NCBI GenBank assembly: GCA_963708455.1
Contig: CAVPSQ010000003.1
Span: 1 to 64,000, forward strand
Direction: 5' to 3'
Source: CAIMUS01 sp963708455
GTDB lineage: Bacteria > Pseudomonadota > Gammaproteobacteria > Competibacterales > Competibacteraceae
Length of the DNA: 64,000 nt
Within the stretch, counting starts at the first letter, position 1. Each line of letters begins with the position of its first letter. The position numbers and the translations under genes were made by a program. Below the pieces are notes generated by a model. The model searched no databases, was not told the DNA's origin, and saw only the letters and a program-made list of their open reading frames with translations. Of the stretch, positions 56,893-64,000 are shown piece after piece.

Positions 56893-57063
56893 CTAATCTT
56901 CACGCTTTTCCAGATTGCCGTTGACCTTGAGCGTAAAGTTGCCGGACACGTTCTGCACGAAATTCGCCTGCTTGGTATGGGTCTTGTCCTTGGTCACCGT
57001 CAACTGGCGCTCGCCCCCCACCTGATGGGTTTGGTTGCCCTGGCTGGTAGTATTCCAGATATG
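56893..57063 (-). pseudogene. VgrG-like (type VI spike) 3' fragment
   Basis: The minus strand reads NTTSQGNQTHQVGGERQLTV, then TKDKTHTKQANFVQNVSGNF and a stop at 56893. Such T-x-x-V-x-G-x-x repeats are typical of the gp5/VgrG needle region. Only about 56 codons are present. The border near 57060 carries a short inverted repeat (CAGATATGGAG and CTCCATATCTAG at 57111). No other type VI gene is in the window. Confidence 0.5.
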
Positions 57064-57688
57064 GAGGTAATGACATGCAACCTATTGATTTACAATATCC
57101 CGAGAGAGCGAATCTCCATATCTAGAACACTACCGGCGTGTCTAACCAGGATCTGGCCAATATTATCTCGCCGTCTCACCGCCCTGCGCCACGTTAATAG
57201 GGGTGTATCTAGGAGTTGGGGGAGGGGAAGTTCAGCAGCGTGACAAGGGGTGGTAGACTTCTTGGAGGTCAGACCAAGAAGAGGATACGCTCTTGTCACG
57301 CTTAAGCAATATCCTATGGGACTAAGGCCGGTACTTACAACACCAGGAACAATGCACGGAAGCAAAAATCTCTCGACAAGCAACTTAGTGGATAGCTGCA
57401 TCAATCAGTATAATAAGGAGATTCTCTTCCTATAGGGGAAGAGGCGTGTAAAAACTTTCAAAAAAATTCTTTGCTGAGGACTAGTTTCCTAATAAATAAG
57501 TGGTGACAATTAAAAAGTCAATTAATCAACTTGGAGTTTTTGAATTGAATGCCCGAAAAGTGGGTAATTTTTTCTTGCGACAATTAGGTTTTCGGTCAGG
57601 CACTAGCTACGCAAATTACCAGAGAGCCAAAATGAGTGGGAGAGTGCCGACGGGTTGGTTCCTCCGGCAGGCAACAACCGGGAGCGGA
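57064..57688. other. Gene-poor, AT-rich region
   Basis: 625 nt with no supportable gene. A short ORF at 57500–57694 begins VTIKKSINQLGVFELNARKV but resembles nothing I know. A weak hairpin CTCTTCC/GGAAGAG lies at 57424–57443. The region looks like a scar of insertions and deletions. Confidence 0.4.
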
Positions 57689-57711
57689 AAATAGGGGACA
57701 GACCACGTTTT
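57689..57711 (+). repeat. Dispersed repeat AATAGGGGACAGACCACG, copy 3
   Basis: Same core as the copies at 3844 and 4331. It again adjoins an attC-like hairpin, about 20 nt downstream. Confidence 0.6.
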
Positions 57712-57730
57712 AACTAAAACCGCGAACTGG

Positions 57731-57779
57731 CTTAACTATAAATCCCAGCCGACCGCTAACGCGGCGGCTGAATTTAGCT
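57731..57779 (+). other. attC-like hairpin
   Basis: CAGCCG-A-CCGC (57746–57756), loop TAAC, GCGG-CGGCTG (57761–57770). One base is unpaired on one arm, as in attC. Outer sequence CTTAAC is present on the left, but the right side (TTTAGCTTGGC) lacks GTTRRRY. A weak, possibly decayed attC. Confidence 0.4.
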
Positions 57780-58255
57780 TGGCTCTCGGTGCCTGTAAAA
57801 CATTTAGATATTTCGGCACGGTCTGTCTAATCGCGGATTCCGCTTTCCCGCCTGTCCCGCGCCGCGCTAGACTGTCCGGGCGGTACAGGCTGGAGAGCCG
57901 GTAACCGTCAAGGAAATGGAGCCGGTGAGTGCACCGGAATGACGCACCGAAAAAGGGGTAGACCCAACCACCACGCGGGGTTTAAATTCCCTGCTCCGGC
58001 CCCGCCAACTCGTGATCGATCACCGCGCGCAAGGGCGGCAAGTCGATCTGCAAAGGCCGCGTGGCTGACGCCCCGCGCGCGCAAGGCCGACTCGTTTTCC
58101 CGAAGCTTGGCGAGAATTTCCTGACCATTCATATTCTTACAATAGCACCAGAAGTTGTCGTTCGCCGGACAACGTGGTCTGTCCACGATTTGGCCCGATT
58201 TGGTACGTACAACCTCACCGTGTCCCATGGGGTGGTAGCTAATCACCACAGCGCT

Positions 58256-58392
58256 TAAGAGGCTGTACAAAAACTTTTGTAGCCTGGATGCAGGCCGATA
58301 GGCCGGAATCCAGGGTTTTCCCGGATTTCGCTGCGCTTCATCCGGGCTACAATCTAGTTAAATCAGAGGCTTAGTTTTTGTACAGCCTCTTA
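58256..58392. repeat. Dispersed MITE-like repeat, copy B, with 20-bp terminal inverted repeats
   Basis: TAAGAGGCTGTACAAAAACT (58256–58275) is exactly mirrored at 58373–58392. The interior contains the CGGATTTCGCTGCGCTTCATCCG palindromic unit and segments shared in inverse orientation with 45901–45998. About 137 bp, no ORF. Confidence 0.75.
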
Positions 58393-58473
58393 GTTGCAGA
58401 AGCTGCTGGCGAAGGATGCCAAGGTAGTGTGCCAATGTCTGGGAATGGTATTGCCGGGCTATTTTTCGCATTG

Positions 58474-59430
58474 CTAAGCCACCACCCGCAGCGGATGTCC
58501 CATCAGAAAGGCGTTAATATTCTCCGCCAATTGTTGCACCAGGCGCTGGCGGGATTCGCGGCTGCCCCAGGCGCTGTGCGGCGTGACAATCAGATTGGGA
58601 ATATCCGGGTCCAGCAGCGGATTGCCGTGCGCTGGCGGTTCCTCGCTGAGCACATCCACGCCGGCTCCGCCCAGCGCGCCCAGCCGCAGGGCTTTGGCCA
58701 GTGCGGCTTCGTCCACGATGCCGCCGCGTGCCGTGTTAATGAGAATGGCGTTGCGACGCAGCAGCGCCAGCTCCCATTCGCCGATCAGATGGCGGGTGTC
58801 CGGTGTCAGCGGACAATGCAGAGTGAGAACGTCCACTTGCGGCAACAGCGTGTGCAACGGTAGGCGCCCATCCTCGGGTTCCATCGTGCCCGGTCGCTGG
58901 GCGATTAATAGAGTCATCCCGAACGCCTCGGCGATGCGCGCCACGGACTGTCCCAGCTCGCCGTAACCCACGATGCCGAGCGTTTTGCCAGCCAGTTCCC
59001 GAATGGGAAAATCCAGCAGGCAGAATTGCGAGGCGGTTTGCCAGCGGCCCTCCCGTACGGCATGCCGATAGTCGGGAAGGCGGGTGAACAAGGCCAGCAT
59101 CAGCATGAACGCATGCTGGACCACGGACGGCGTGCCGTAACGCTGGCAGTTGCAGACGGTGATGCCCAGGTCGGCGGCGGTTTGCAGATCGATATTATTA
59201 ACGCCGGTGGCGGCCACGCAGATCAGCTTGAGTTGCGGCGCCTGTCGCAGCACGTCGCCGTGCAGAACCACTTTGTTGGTGATCGCCACGCTGGCGGTGC
59301 GGATACGCTCGGCTACCTTGTCCGGGCGGGTGGCGGGAAAGTAGCTGAGTTCGGGCAAGCTGTGCTCCAGATCGCTGCAGTCGATGTCGCCCGGATCCAC
59401 CGAGTCCTTGTCGAGAAAAACGCCGCGCAT
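58474..59430 (-). CDS. D-2-hydroxyacid dehydrogenase (glycerate/hydroxypyruvate type)
   Basis: 318 residues. Rossmann motif GIVGYGELGQSVARI (about residues 150–164), then catalytic Arg in INTARGGIVDE, Glu in DVLSEEPP and His in VTPHSAWGS. The overall pattern, including LICVAATGVNNID, is closest to HprA-type NAD-dependent glycerate dehydrogenase; other 2-hydroxyacid substrates are possible. It is the first intact gene after the repeat-rich scar. Confidence 0.9.
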   Translation of the reverse strand: MRGVFLDKDSVDPGDIDCSDLEHSLPELSYFPATRPDKVAERIRTASVAITNKVVLHGDVLRQAPQLKLICVAATGVNNIDLQTAADLGITVCNCQRYGTPSVVQHAFMLMLALFTRLPDYRHAVREGRWQTASQFCLLDFPIRELAGKTLGIVGYGELGQSVARIAEAFGMTLLIAQRPGTMEPEDGRLPLHTLLPQVDVLTLHCPLTPDTRHLIGEWELALLRRNAILINTARGGIVDEAALAKALRLGALGGAGVDVLSEEPPAHGNPLLDPDIPNLIVTPHSAWGSRESRQRLVQQLAENINAFLMGHPLRVVA

Positions 59431-59571
59431 AGAGTTGTGCTCCTGGCCGTGATTGAGGAAAGTGGAAAGCCGCTCAATTATAGTCGGTCGAAGAGGTTGA
59501 ACTTAGCCGTATTCACGGCAACCCAATATTAGGGTTGTATACAGATTAACGCATTCCAATCCGGAGTTTAC

Positions 59572-60675
59572 ATGCCAACCGAGGATACCTTCAGCCACCA
59601 GCAGGAATCCTGCACCGGGGTTCTGTTGACCAATCTGGGAACGCCCACCGCGCCTACGGCGAGGGCAGTGCGCCGCTATCTGGCGGAATTTCTGTGGGAT
59701 CCGCGCGTGGTAGAACTGCCCCGGCCGCTGTGGTGGCTGATTCTGCATGGGATTATTCTACGTATCCGACCCCGCCGATCCGCCGCCAAGTATCGCCAGA
59801 TCTGGGGCGAAGACGGCTCGCCGCTATTAGCCATTACCCGCCGGCAGGCTGACGCCGTCGCCGACCGCCTGCGCCGGCTCTGTCCGGGCAAGGTCATAGT
59901 CGCCGAGGGTATGCGTTATGGACAGCCGTCCCTTAGCGGCGCCCTGCGCCAACTGCGCGCCGCTGGCGCCCGGCGGATATTGATTTTTCCGCTCTATCCA
60001 CAATATTCCGCCACGACCACCGCCTCCACCTTCGATGCCGTGGCACGGGAACTGCGGACCTGGCGCTGGCTGCCGGAATTGCGGATGATCGCGCATTATC
60101 ATGACGATCCGGAATACATCGGCGCCGTGGCCGACAGCGTTCGCGGCTATTGGGATCAGCATGGCCTGGCGGAGCGGCTGCTGTTTTCCTTTCACGGTCT
60201 GCCGAAGCGCAATCTGCTGGCGGGAGATCCCTATCATTGCGAATGCCAGAAGACGGCGCGACTGGTGGCCGAGCGACTCGACCTGACGCCCGACCGTTGG
60301 GCAGTTTCCTTTCAATCCCGTTTCGGCGCCGCCGAATGGCTACAACCCTATACCAGCGAATTGTTAATAGAATGGGCCAAGGCCGGCGTGAAGAAGGCGG
60401 ATGTCATCTGTCCCGGTTTTCCGGCCGATTGCCTGGAGACGTTGGAGGAAATCGGCATGGAAAACCGTGACCTGTTCCTCCAGGCAGGCGGCGAATGCTT
60501 CCGCTATATTCCGGCGCTCAATGACAGCGACCGCCATATCGAAATATTAGTCCGACTGATTTTGAAACATGGCGGTGGCTGGCCTGAACTGGCAACGGAT
60601 TTTGATCACGAGAGTGCAACCCAGGCGCGAGCGGCGGCCCGGCAAAGAGCGCTGGCGTTGGGCGCCGAACGCTGA
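59572..60675 (+). CDS. hemH: Ferrochelatase
   Basis: Inserts ferrous iron into protoporphyrin IX, the last step of haem synthesis. The 367-residue product has VLLTNLGTP at the N-terminus, the family signature LLFSFHGLPKRNLLAGDPYHCEC with the metal-site His, and VICPGFPADCLETLEEI with the conserved Glu. Membrane-associated on the cytoplasmic side. The DUF1232 gene follows after 20 nt. Confidence 0.95.
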   Translation: MPTEDTFSHQQESCTGVLLTNLGTPTAPTARAVRRYLAEFLWDPRVVELPRPLWWLILHGIILRIRPRRSAAKYRQIWGEDGSPLLAITRRQADAVADRLRRLCPGKVIVAEGMRYGQPSLSGALRQLRAAGARRILIFPLYPQYSATTTASTFDAVARELRTWRWLPELRMIAHYHDDPEYIGAVADSVRGYWDQHGLAERLLFSFHGLPKRNLLAGDPYHCECQKTARLVAERLDLTPDRWAVSFQSRFGAAEWLQPYTSELLIEWAKAGVKKADVICPGFPADCLETLEEIGMENRDLFLQAGGECFRYIPALNDSDRHIEILVRLILKHGGGWPELATDFDHESATQARAAARQRALALGAER

Positions 60676-60695
60676 TTGGTTTGCGGAGAGCGTTA

Positions 60696-61103
60696 ATGAA
60701 GAAACCGTATGAGAGCAACAGTTACCAAGTAGCACGCAAGCGGGCCGCCGGGTACGCCAACGATCCCGATAGACTGCGGGTTTTACTGGACCAGGCTTGG
60801 GATAAGCTAGCCCGGCGAGGCAGGGCGCTGGCCGAGGTTCGGGATACGTTGAAGACCATGCTGCGCCTGTTGCGGGCCTATGCCGCTGGGCAATATCGGG
60901 AAATACCGTGGCGCAGTCTGCTGACGCTGATCGGCGCCGTGGTGTATTTTGTGATGCCGTTCGATGTGATACCCGATTTTATCCTGGGCATCGGGTTGCT
61001 GGACAATATCGCCGTAATAGGCTGGACGCTGACCGCTATCAAGTCCGATATCGATCGCTTCACTACTTGGGAAAAGACCCAAAGCGGAAGCAACCCGAGT
61101 TGA
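60696..61103 (+). CDS. YkvA-family (DUF1232) small membrane protein
   Basis: 135 residues from ATG 60696. The DUF1232 signature ALL-IG-AVVYFVMPFDVIPDFI-x-GIGLLDN lies in the second half (about residues 77–105) with one or two hydrophobic segments. Function unknown across the family. Likely cotranscribed with hemH. Confidence 0.85.
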   Translation: MKKPYESNSYQVARKRAAGYANDPDRLRVLLDQAWDKLARRGRALAEVRDTLKTMLRLLRAYAAGQYREIPWRSLLTLIGAVVYFVMPFDVIPDFILGIGLLDNIAVIGWTLTAIKSDIDRFTTWEKTQSGSNPS

Positions 61104-61191
61104 ATCAGGCGGCACGGGAACGACCTTCAGGCTGAACAGGAACGGGTTGTTCTACCCAACCTGGATTTGATGGATGTCGGTTTACGCTGCG

Positions 61192-62040
61192 CTAATCTGA
61201 CCTGCTGTGCTCTACCCATCCTGCGGATCGATTGGCGGAAGTGGCGAATTGCCGTAAATACGCCAAGCCCGCGATAGCCCGGCTGCCATACCAGGAAGTC
61301 ATTTCGCCGTCGATCAACAGTGTCCGTTCGGCGGGATAGTCGTATTGCCGGGCGAACGCCGCCAACTGTTCCGACTTGAACGGGTAAGGCTCGCTGCTGA
61401 AGAGCGTGAAATCAGCCGCGCTCAGCAAGGCCGCATCCAGTGTCAGCTCGGGATAACGCTGCTCCGCCTCCGCTGGCAGAGTGTCCCAGTTCACCAGCGC
61501 CAGGGTGCGTGCAATATAGGTATCGCGGCCCACCGTCATCCACGGCTTGCGCCAGATTAGATACAGCACCCGGCGGCGCGGCCAAGCGCGGGCGGCTTCG
61601 CTTAGCAACTGGAAGGCTCGCTCGAAGTGCCGGCAGAGAGTTTCCGCTTCAATCTCCCGACCAAAGATCCCGCCCAGCAAGCGATACAGCGGTGGATTAT
61701 CGCCAGGCCCCAGCGGATGGGTCACAATTACCGCAGGGACGTAAGCGGCGATTTCCTCCACCAGTTCGCGGGGATTTTCGTCGATATTGACAATAACGTG
61801 GGTGGGCCGCAGTTCTCTGAGTCGCCGCGGCTTGATTTTCTTGGTGCCGCCCACCTCCGGTACGGCCGCGACCTGGGCGGCGGGATGGATGCAATAGCGG
61901 GTGCGGCCCACGATCTGAGCGCCCAGACTCAAATCGAACAGCAGTTCGGTGATGCTGGGCACCAGCGAGACGATCCGGGCCGGGCCGGCGACCGGCTCAT
62001 GCGGTGCGCCGACGGCGTCGATCAAAGGAGATAATGGCAT
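61192..62040 (-). CDS. Cobalamin-binding-like (BtuF/helical-backbone metal receptor) protein
   Basis: 282 residues from ATG 62040 (five codons after the longest frame start). ARIVSLVPSITELLFDLSLG and VVGRTRYCIHP-like (IVGRTRYCIHPAAQVAAVPE) with GGTKKIKP match periplasmic corrinoid/siderophore-binding proteins. No signal peptide is visible, so the protein would be cytoplasmic or the start is wrong. The IS1182-type element is inserted just upstream, so the original promoter may be displaced. Confidence 0.82.
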   Translation of the reverse strand: MPLSPLIDAVGAPHEPVAGPARIVSLVPSITELLFDLSLGAQIVGRTRYCIHPAAQVAAVPEVGGTKKIKPRRLRELRPTHVIVNIDENPRELVEEIAAYVPAVIVTHPLGPGDNPPLYRLLGGIFGREIEAETLCRHFERAFQLLSEAARAWPRRRVLYLIWRKPWMTVGRDTYIARTLALVNWDTLPAEAEQRYPELTLDAALLSAADFTLFSSEPYPFKSEQLAAFARQYDYPAERTLLIDGEMTSWYGSRAIAGLAYLRQFATSANRSAGWVEHSRSD

Positions 62041-62076
62041 AACGATTCGGGACAAGGGCGGTGGACAAGGCTAACT

Positions 62077-63635
62077 CTAGGAGTTTGTCTGACTTGCCCA
62101 GCATAATGAGGTAAGATGACCTAACGTACCTGATGAGCCTGGCGATGAGCAACCAATTTATCCCCATAGAACGTGACCAGCCGGTGGTGATCCCGGTGCA
62201 GGAGTGGCTGGCAGAGGATCATCTGGCGCGCTTCATTGTCGAGATCGTGGAGAGTCTGGATGTCACCCCGCTGGAAGCGGCGTACAGTGGTGGCGGCTCG
62301 GCGCCCTATCCACCGAAGATGATGCTGGCACTGTTGTTTTATGGCTATGCCACTGGCATTTTTTCCAGTCGGGCGTTGGAGCGAGCCACCTATGAGCTGA
62401 TCCCGGTGATTTATATCACGGGTAACACGCACCCGGATCACAACAGCATCAATACGTTCCGGAAGCGGTTTCTGGGGGAACTGAAGGGTCTGTTGGTGCA
62501 GATTTTGCTACGGGCGTATGCGCTGGGGGTGTTGCAGTTAGGCAACGTGAGTTTGGATGGGAGCAAAGTGCACGCCAACGCCAGCAAACATAAGGCGATG
62601 AGTGGGACTATGCCAACCGGTTGGAGGAGCAGTTGCAGGCGGAGGTAGAGGCGTTATTACAGCAGGCCGAGGCGAGTCACACCGAGCCGGTCCCCGGGCT
62701 GAAGGTGGCCGACGAAGTGGCGCTCCGGCAGGCCCGGTTGCAGCAGATCGGGGAGGTGAAAGCGGAACTGGAGGCTCGTGCCCAAGCCCGGTATGCGCAG
62801 GAGCAAGCGGCCTATGAAGCGAAGCTGGCCGAGCGGCGGGCGAAGGAACAGGCCCGTGGTCGCAAGTTAGGGGGCCGTCCCCCCAAGCCGCCGGAACCGG
62901 GTCCACAGGACAAGGATCAAGTCAATTTTACCGACCCGGAGTCGCGCATTATGCCGGTGAGCGGCGGCGGGTTTGAGCAGAGCTACAATGCGCAGGCCGG
63001 GGTGGATCATGGCAGTCGCCTGATCGTGGAAAACCACGTCAGCCCGAACCCGAACGATAAACAGGAACTGCAACCGGCGCTGGACAACTTCAGCCAGTTA
63101 CCGGAGGAACTCGGTCAGGTCGACCATCTGCTGGCGGACACTGGCTATTTCAGTGAGGCCAACGTCAAGGCTTGTGAACACGCTACCATTACCCCGCTGC
63201 TCGCCACGGGTCGTGCGGAGCATCATCCCACCCTGGAAGAACGCTTTGCTGACCCGGGTAAAGCCCCAGACACCGCTGATCCGGTAGTCCGGATGGAACA
63301 CCGATTGCAAACCCCCGAAGGCAAGGCACTGTATGCCAAACGCAAGTCCACCGTCGAGCCGGTGTTTGGCATCATCAAGCACGTGATGGGGTTTCGGCAA
63401 TTTCTGTTACGGGGTTTGCAAGCCGTGCAGGGCGAGTGGAATTTGGTGTGCATCGCCTACAATTTAAAACGGCTGCAAGTATTGGTGGCAGGATAGGTCT
63501 GCCTGCAGGGAGGATAAAGGCGCTCTGAGGGCGATAAATGCCCTCGGAAAGGGCGATAGAAACGCAAAATGTGCGTTTTTTCGGCCTCGTGATAGGAAAA
63601 TTGAAGTTCCGACCCTAAGTCAGACAAACTCCTAG
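62077..63635 (+). mobile_element. IS1182-family insertion sequence
   Basis: Ends CTAGGAGTTTGTCTGACTT (62077–62095) and AAGTCAGACAAACTCCTAG (63617–63635) are perfect 19-bp inverted copies. The outer CTAG on each side may be a 4-bp target duplication, placing the element itself at 62081–63631 (about 1.55 kb). It contains one transposase gene with a frameshift. It separates the cobalamin-binding-like gene from the acyl-CoA synthetase gene. Confidence 0.88.
62133..63496 (+). pseudogene. IS1182-family transposase, one frameshift
   Basis: ATG 62133, or 62145 (MSNQFIPIERDQP), starts the IS1182 N-terminal domain (PYPPKMMLALLFYGYATGIF, DHNSINTFRKRF, NVSLDGSKVHANASKHK). A missing base near 62604 (AGTGGGAC for AGTTGGGAC) shifts the frame. 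The rest holds QSYNAQAGVDHG, LADTGYFSEANV with the second catalytic Asp, and KRKSTVEPVFGIIKHVMGFR with the catalytic Glu. Reconstructed length is about 454 residues. It is inactive as read, unless the gap is a sequencing error. Confidence 0.88.
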
Positions 63636-63736
63636 GAAATTTGACTACGCGCAACAACGCGGCTTATTGGCAATTGATGTTTATCCTAAGCTCGTTTAGT
63701 GTAGCGTGTCACATAAACCACATGGGGGAAAAGCCT

Positions 63737-64000
63737 ATGACCGCTTTAGAATCTTTTGTACAGGCGCGCGATTTTCTACTGACCCACCGGGAAGACTACG
63801 CTACCGCGTATCGGGGATTCCAGCCACCCAAACTGCAACAATTCAACTGGGCGCTCGATTATTTCGACGCCATCGCCCAGGGTAATAACAACACCGCCCT
63901 GTGGGTGGTCAACGAGGATGGCGGCGAAACCCGGCTATCCTTCGCTGAGTTGGCGGAACGTTCCAACCGCATGGCGAATCATTTGCGCGGCCTGGGCGTC
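63737..64000 (+). CDS. AMP-dependent acyl-CoA synthetase, N-terminal part
   Basis: ATG 63737 follows GGGGGAAAAG. The visible 88 residues (LTHREDYATAYRGF, FNWALDYFDAIAQGN, LSFAELAERSNRMANHLRGL) are the N-terminus of an acyl-/acetyl-CoA synthetase of the medium-chain type. The gene runs out of the window, so ATP and CoA-site motifs cannot be checked. Confidence 0.82.
   Translation, partial: MTALESFVQARDFLLTHREDYATAYRGFQPPKLQQFNWALDYFDAIAQGNNNTALWVVNEDGGETRLSFAELAERSNRMANHLRGLGV

Noticed and set aside
57500..57694. 64-codon plus-strand ORF
   Set aside because: Some antitoxin- or phage-like flavour, but no ribosome binding site, no family match and an end inside a dispersed repeat.

Overview
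The window looks like a GC-rich gammaproteobacterial chromosome. The dusB–fis operon, prfB–lysS with the RF2 +1 frameshift site, a fused RlmKL methyltransferase and a yadG/yadH ABC pair all fit that class. The mixture of housekeeping genes, toxin–antitoxin genes, MITE-like repeats and large secreted repeat proteins is reminiscent of large environmental genomes such as the Competibacter/Thiotrichales type; that placement is inference only. No tRNA, rRNA or CRISPR array was seen.

Layout. 1–2.2 kb: 3' part of a subtilisin-like protease and a badly frameshifted alpha/beta hydrolase. 2.2–5.2 kb: an integron-type cassette stretch without an integrase. It holds an attC site interrupted by an ORF-less group II intron, an unknown cassette gene, an RHH antitoxin with a truncated PemK-like toxin start, the 3' relic of a second group II intron, a PIN toxin and a second attC. 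5.3–13.1 kb: housekeeping block rlmKL, prmA, dusB, fis, moaD, moaE, prfB, lysS. 13.5–17.7 kb: aapJQMP general amino-acid ABC transporter. 17.8–23 kb: DUF2760-like protein plus two tandem divergent Hsp70s.

23–45.3 kb is the accessory core, nearly all on the minus strand. It encodes five large exported proteins: two SBBP beta-propeller paralogues, an HAF-repeat protein, a subtilase with carbohydrate-binding-like repeats, and a lysyl-endopeptidase homologue that has lost its catalytic His and Ser. All five end in Cys-containing InlB-type B-repeats, and four share a short C-terminal tail. Between them sit three near-identical Rpn-type PD-(D/E)XK recombination-promoting nuclease genes and six degenerate copies of the last ~40 codons of clpB, some with its terminator. 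A small exported protein resembling only the I9 propeptide precedes the subtilase. The island looks shaped by repeated duplication and gene conversion, possibly linked to the Rpn nucleases and using the clpB 3' end as the recurring junction.

45.3–50 kb: a nonsense-mutated Phd antitoxin, inverted repeats, an AbrB/PIN toxin–antitoxin pair and the intact-length clpB with a likely sigma-32 promoter. 50–56.9 kb: a secreted glucoamylase-family (PF10091-like) hydrolase, an M17 aminopeptidase, a cyclase-family hydrolase and yadGH. 56.9–58.4 kb: a gene-poor scar with a VgrG-like 3' fragment, an attC-like hairpin and a MITE. 58.4–64 kb: a 2-hydroxyacid dehydrogenase, hemH, a DUF1232 protein, a cobalamin-binding-like protein, an IS1182-type element with a frameshifted transposase, and the start of an acyl-CoA synthetase.

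Single-base frameshifts interrupt several genes that should be intact (rlmKL, lysS twice, an hsp70, clpB). Many of the breaks in this window may therefore be sequencing or assembly errors rather than real mutations.
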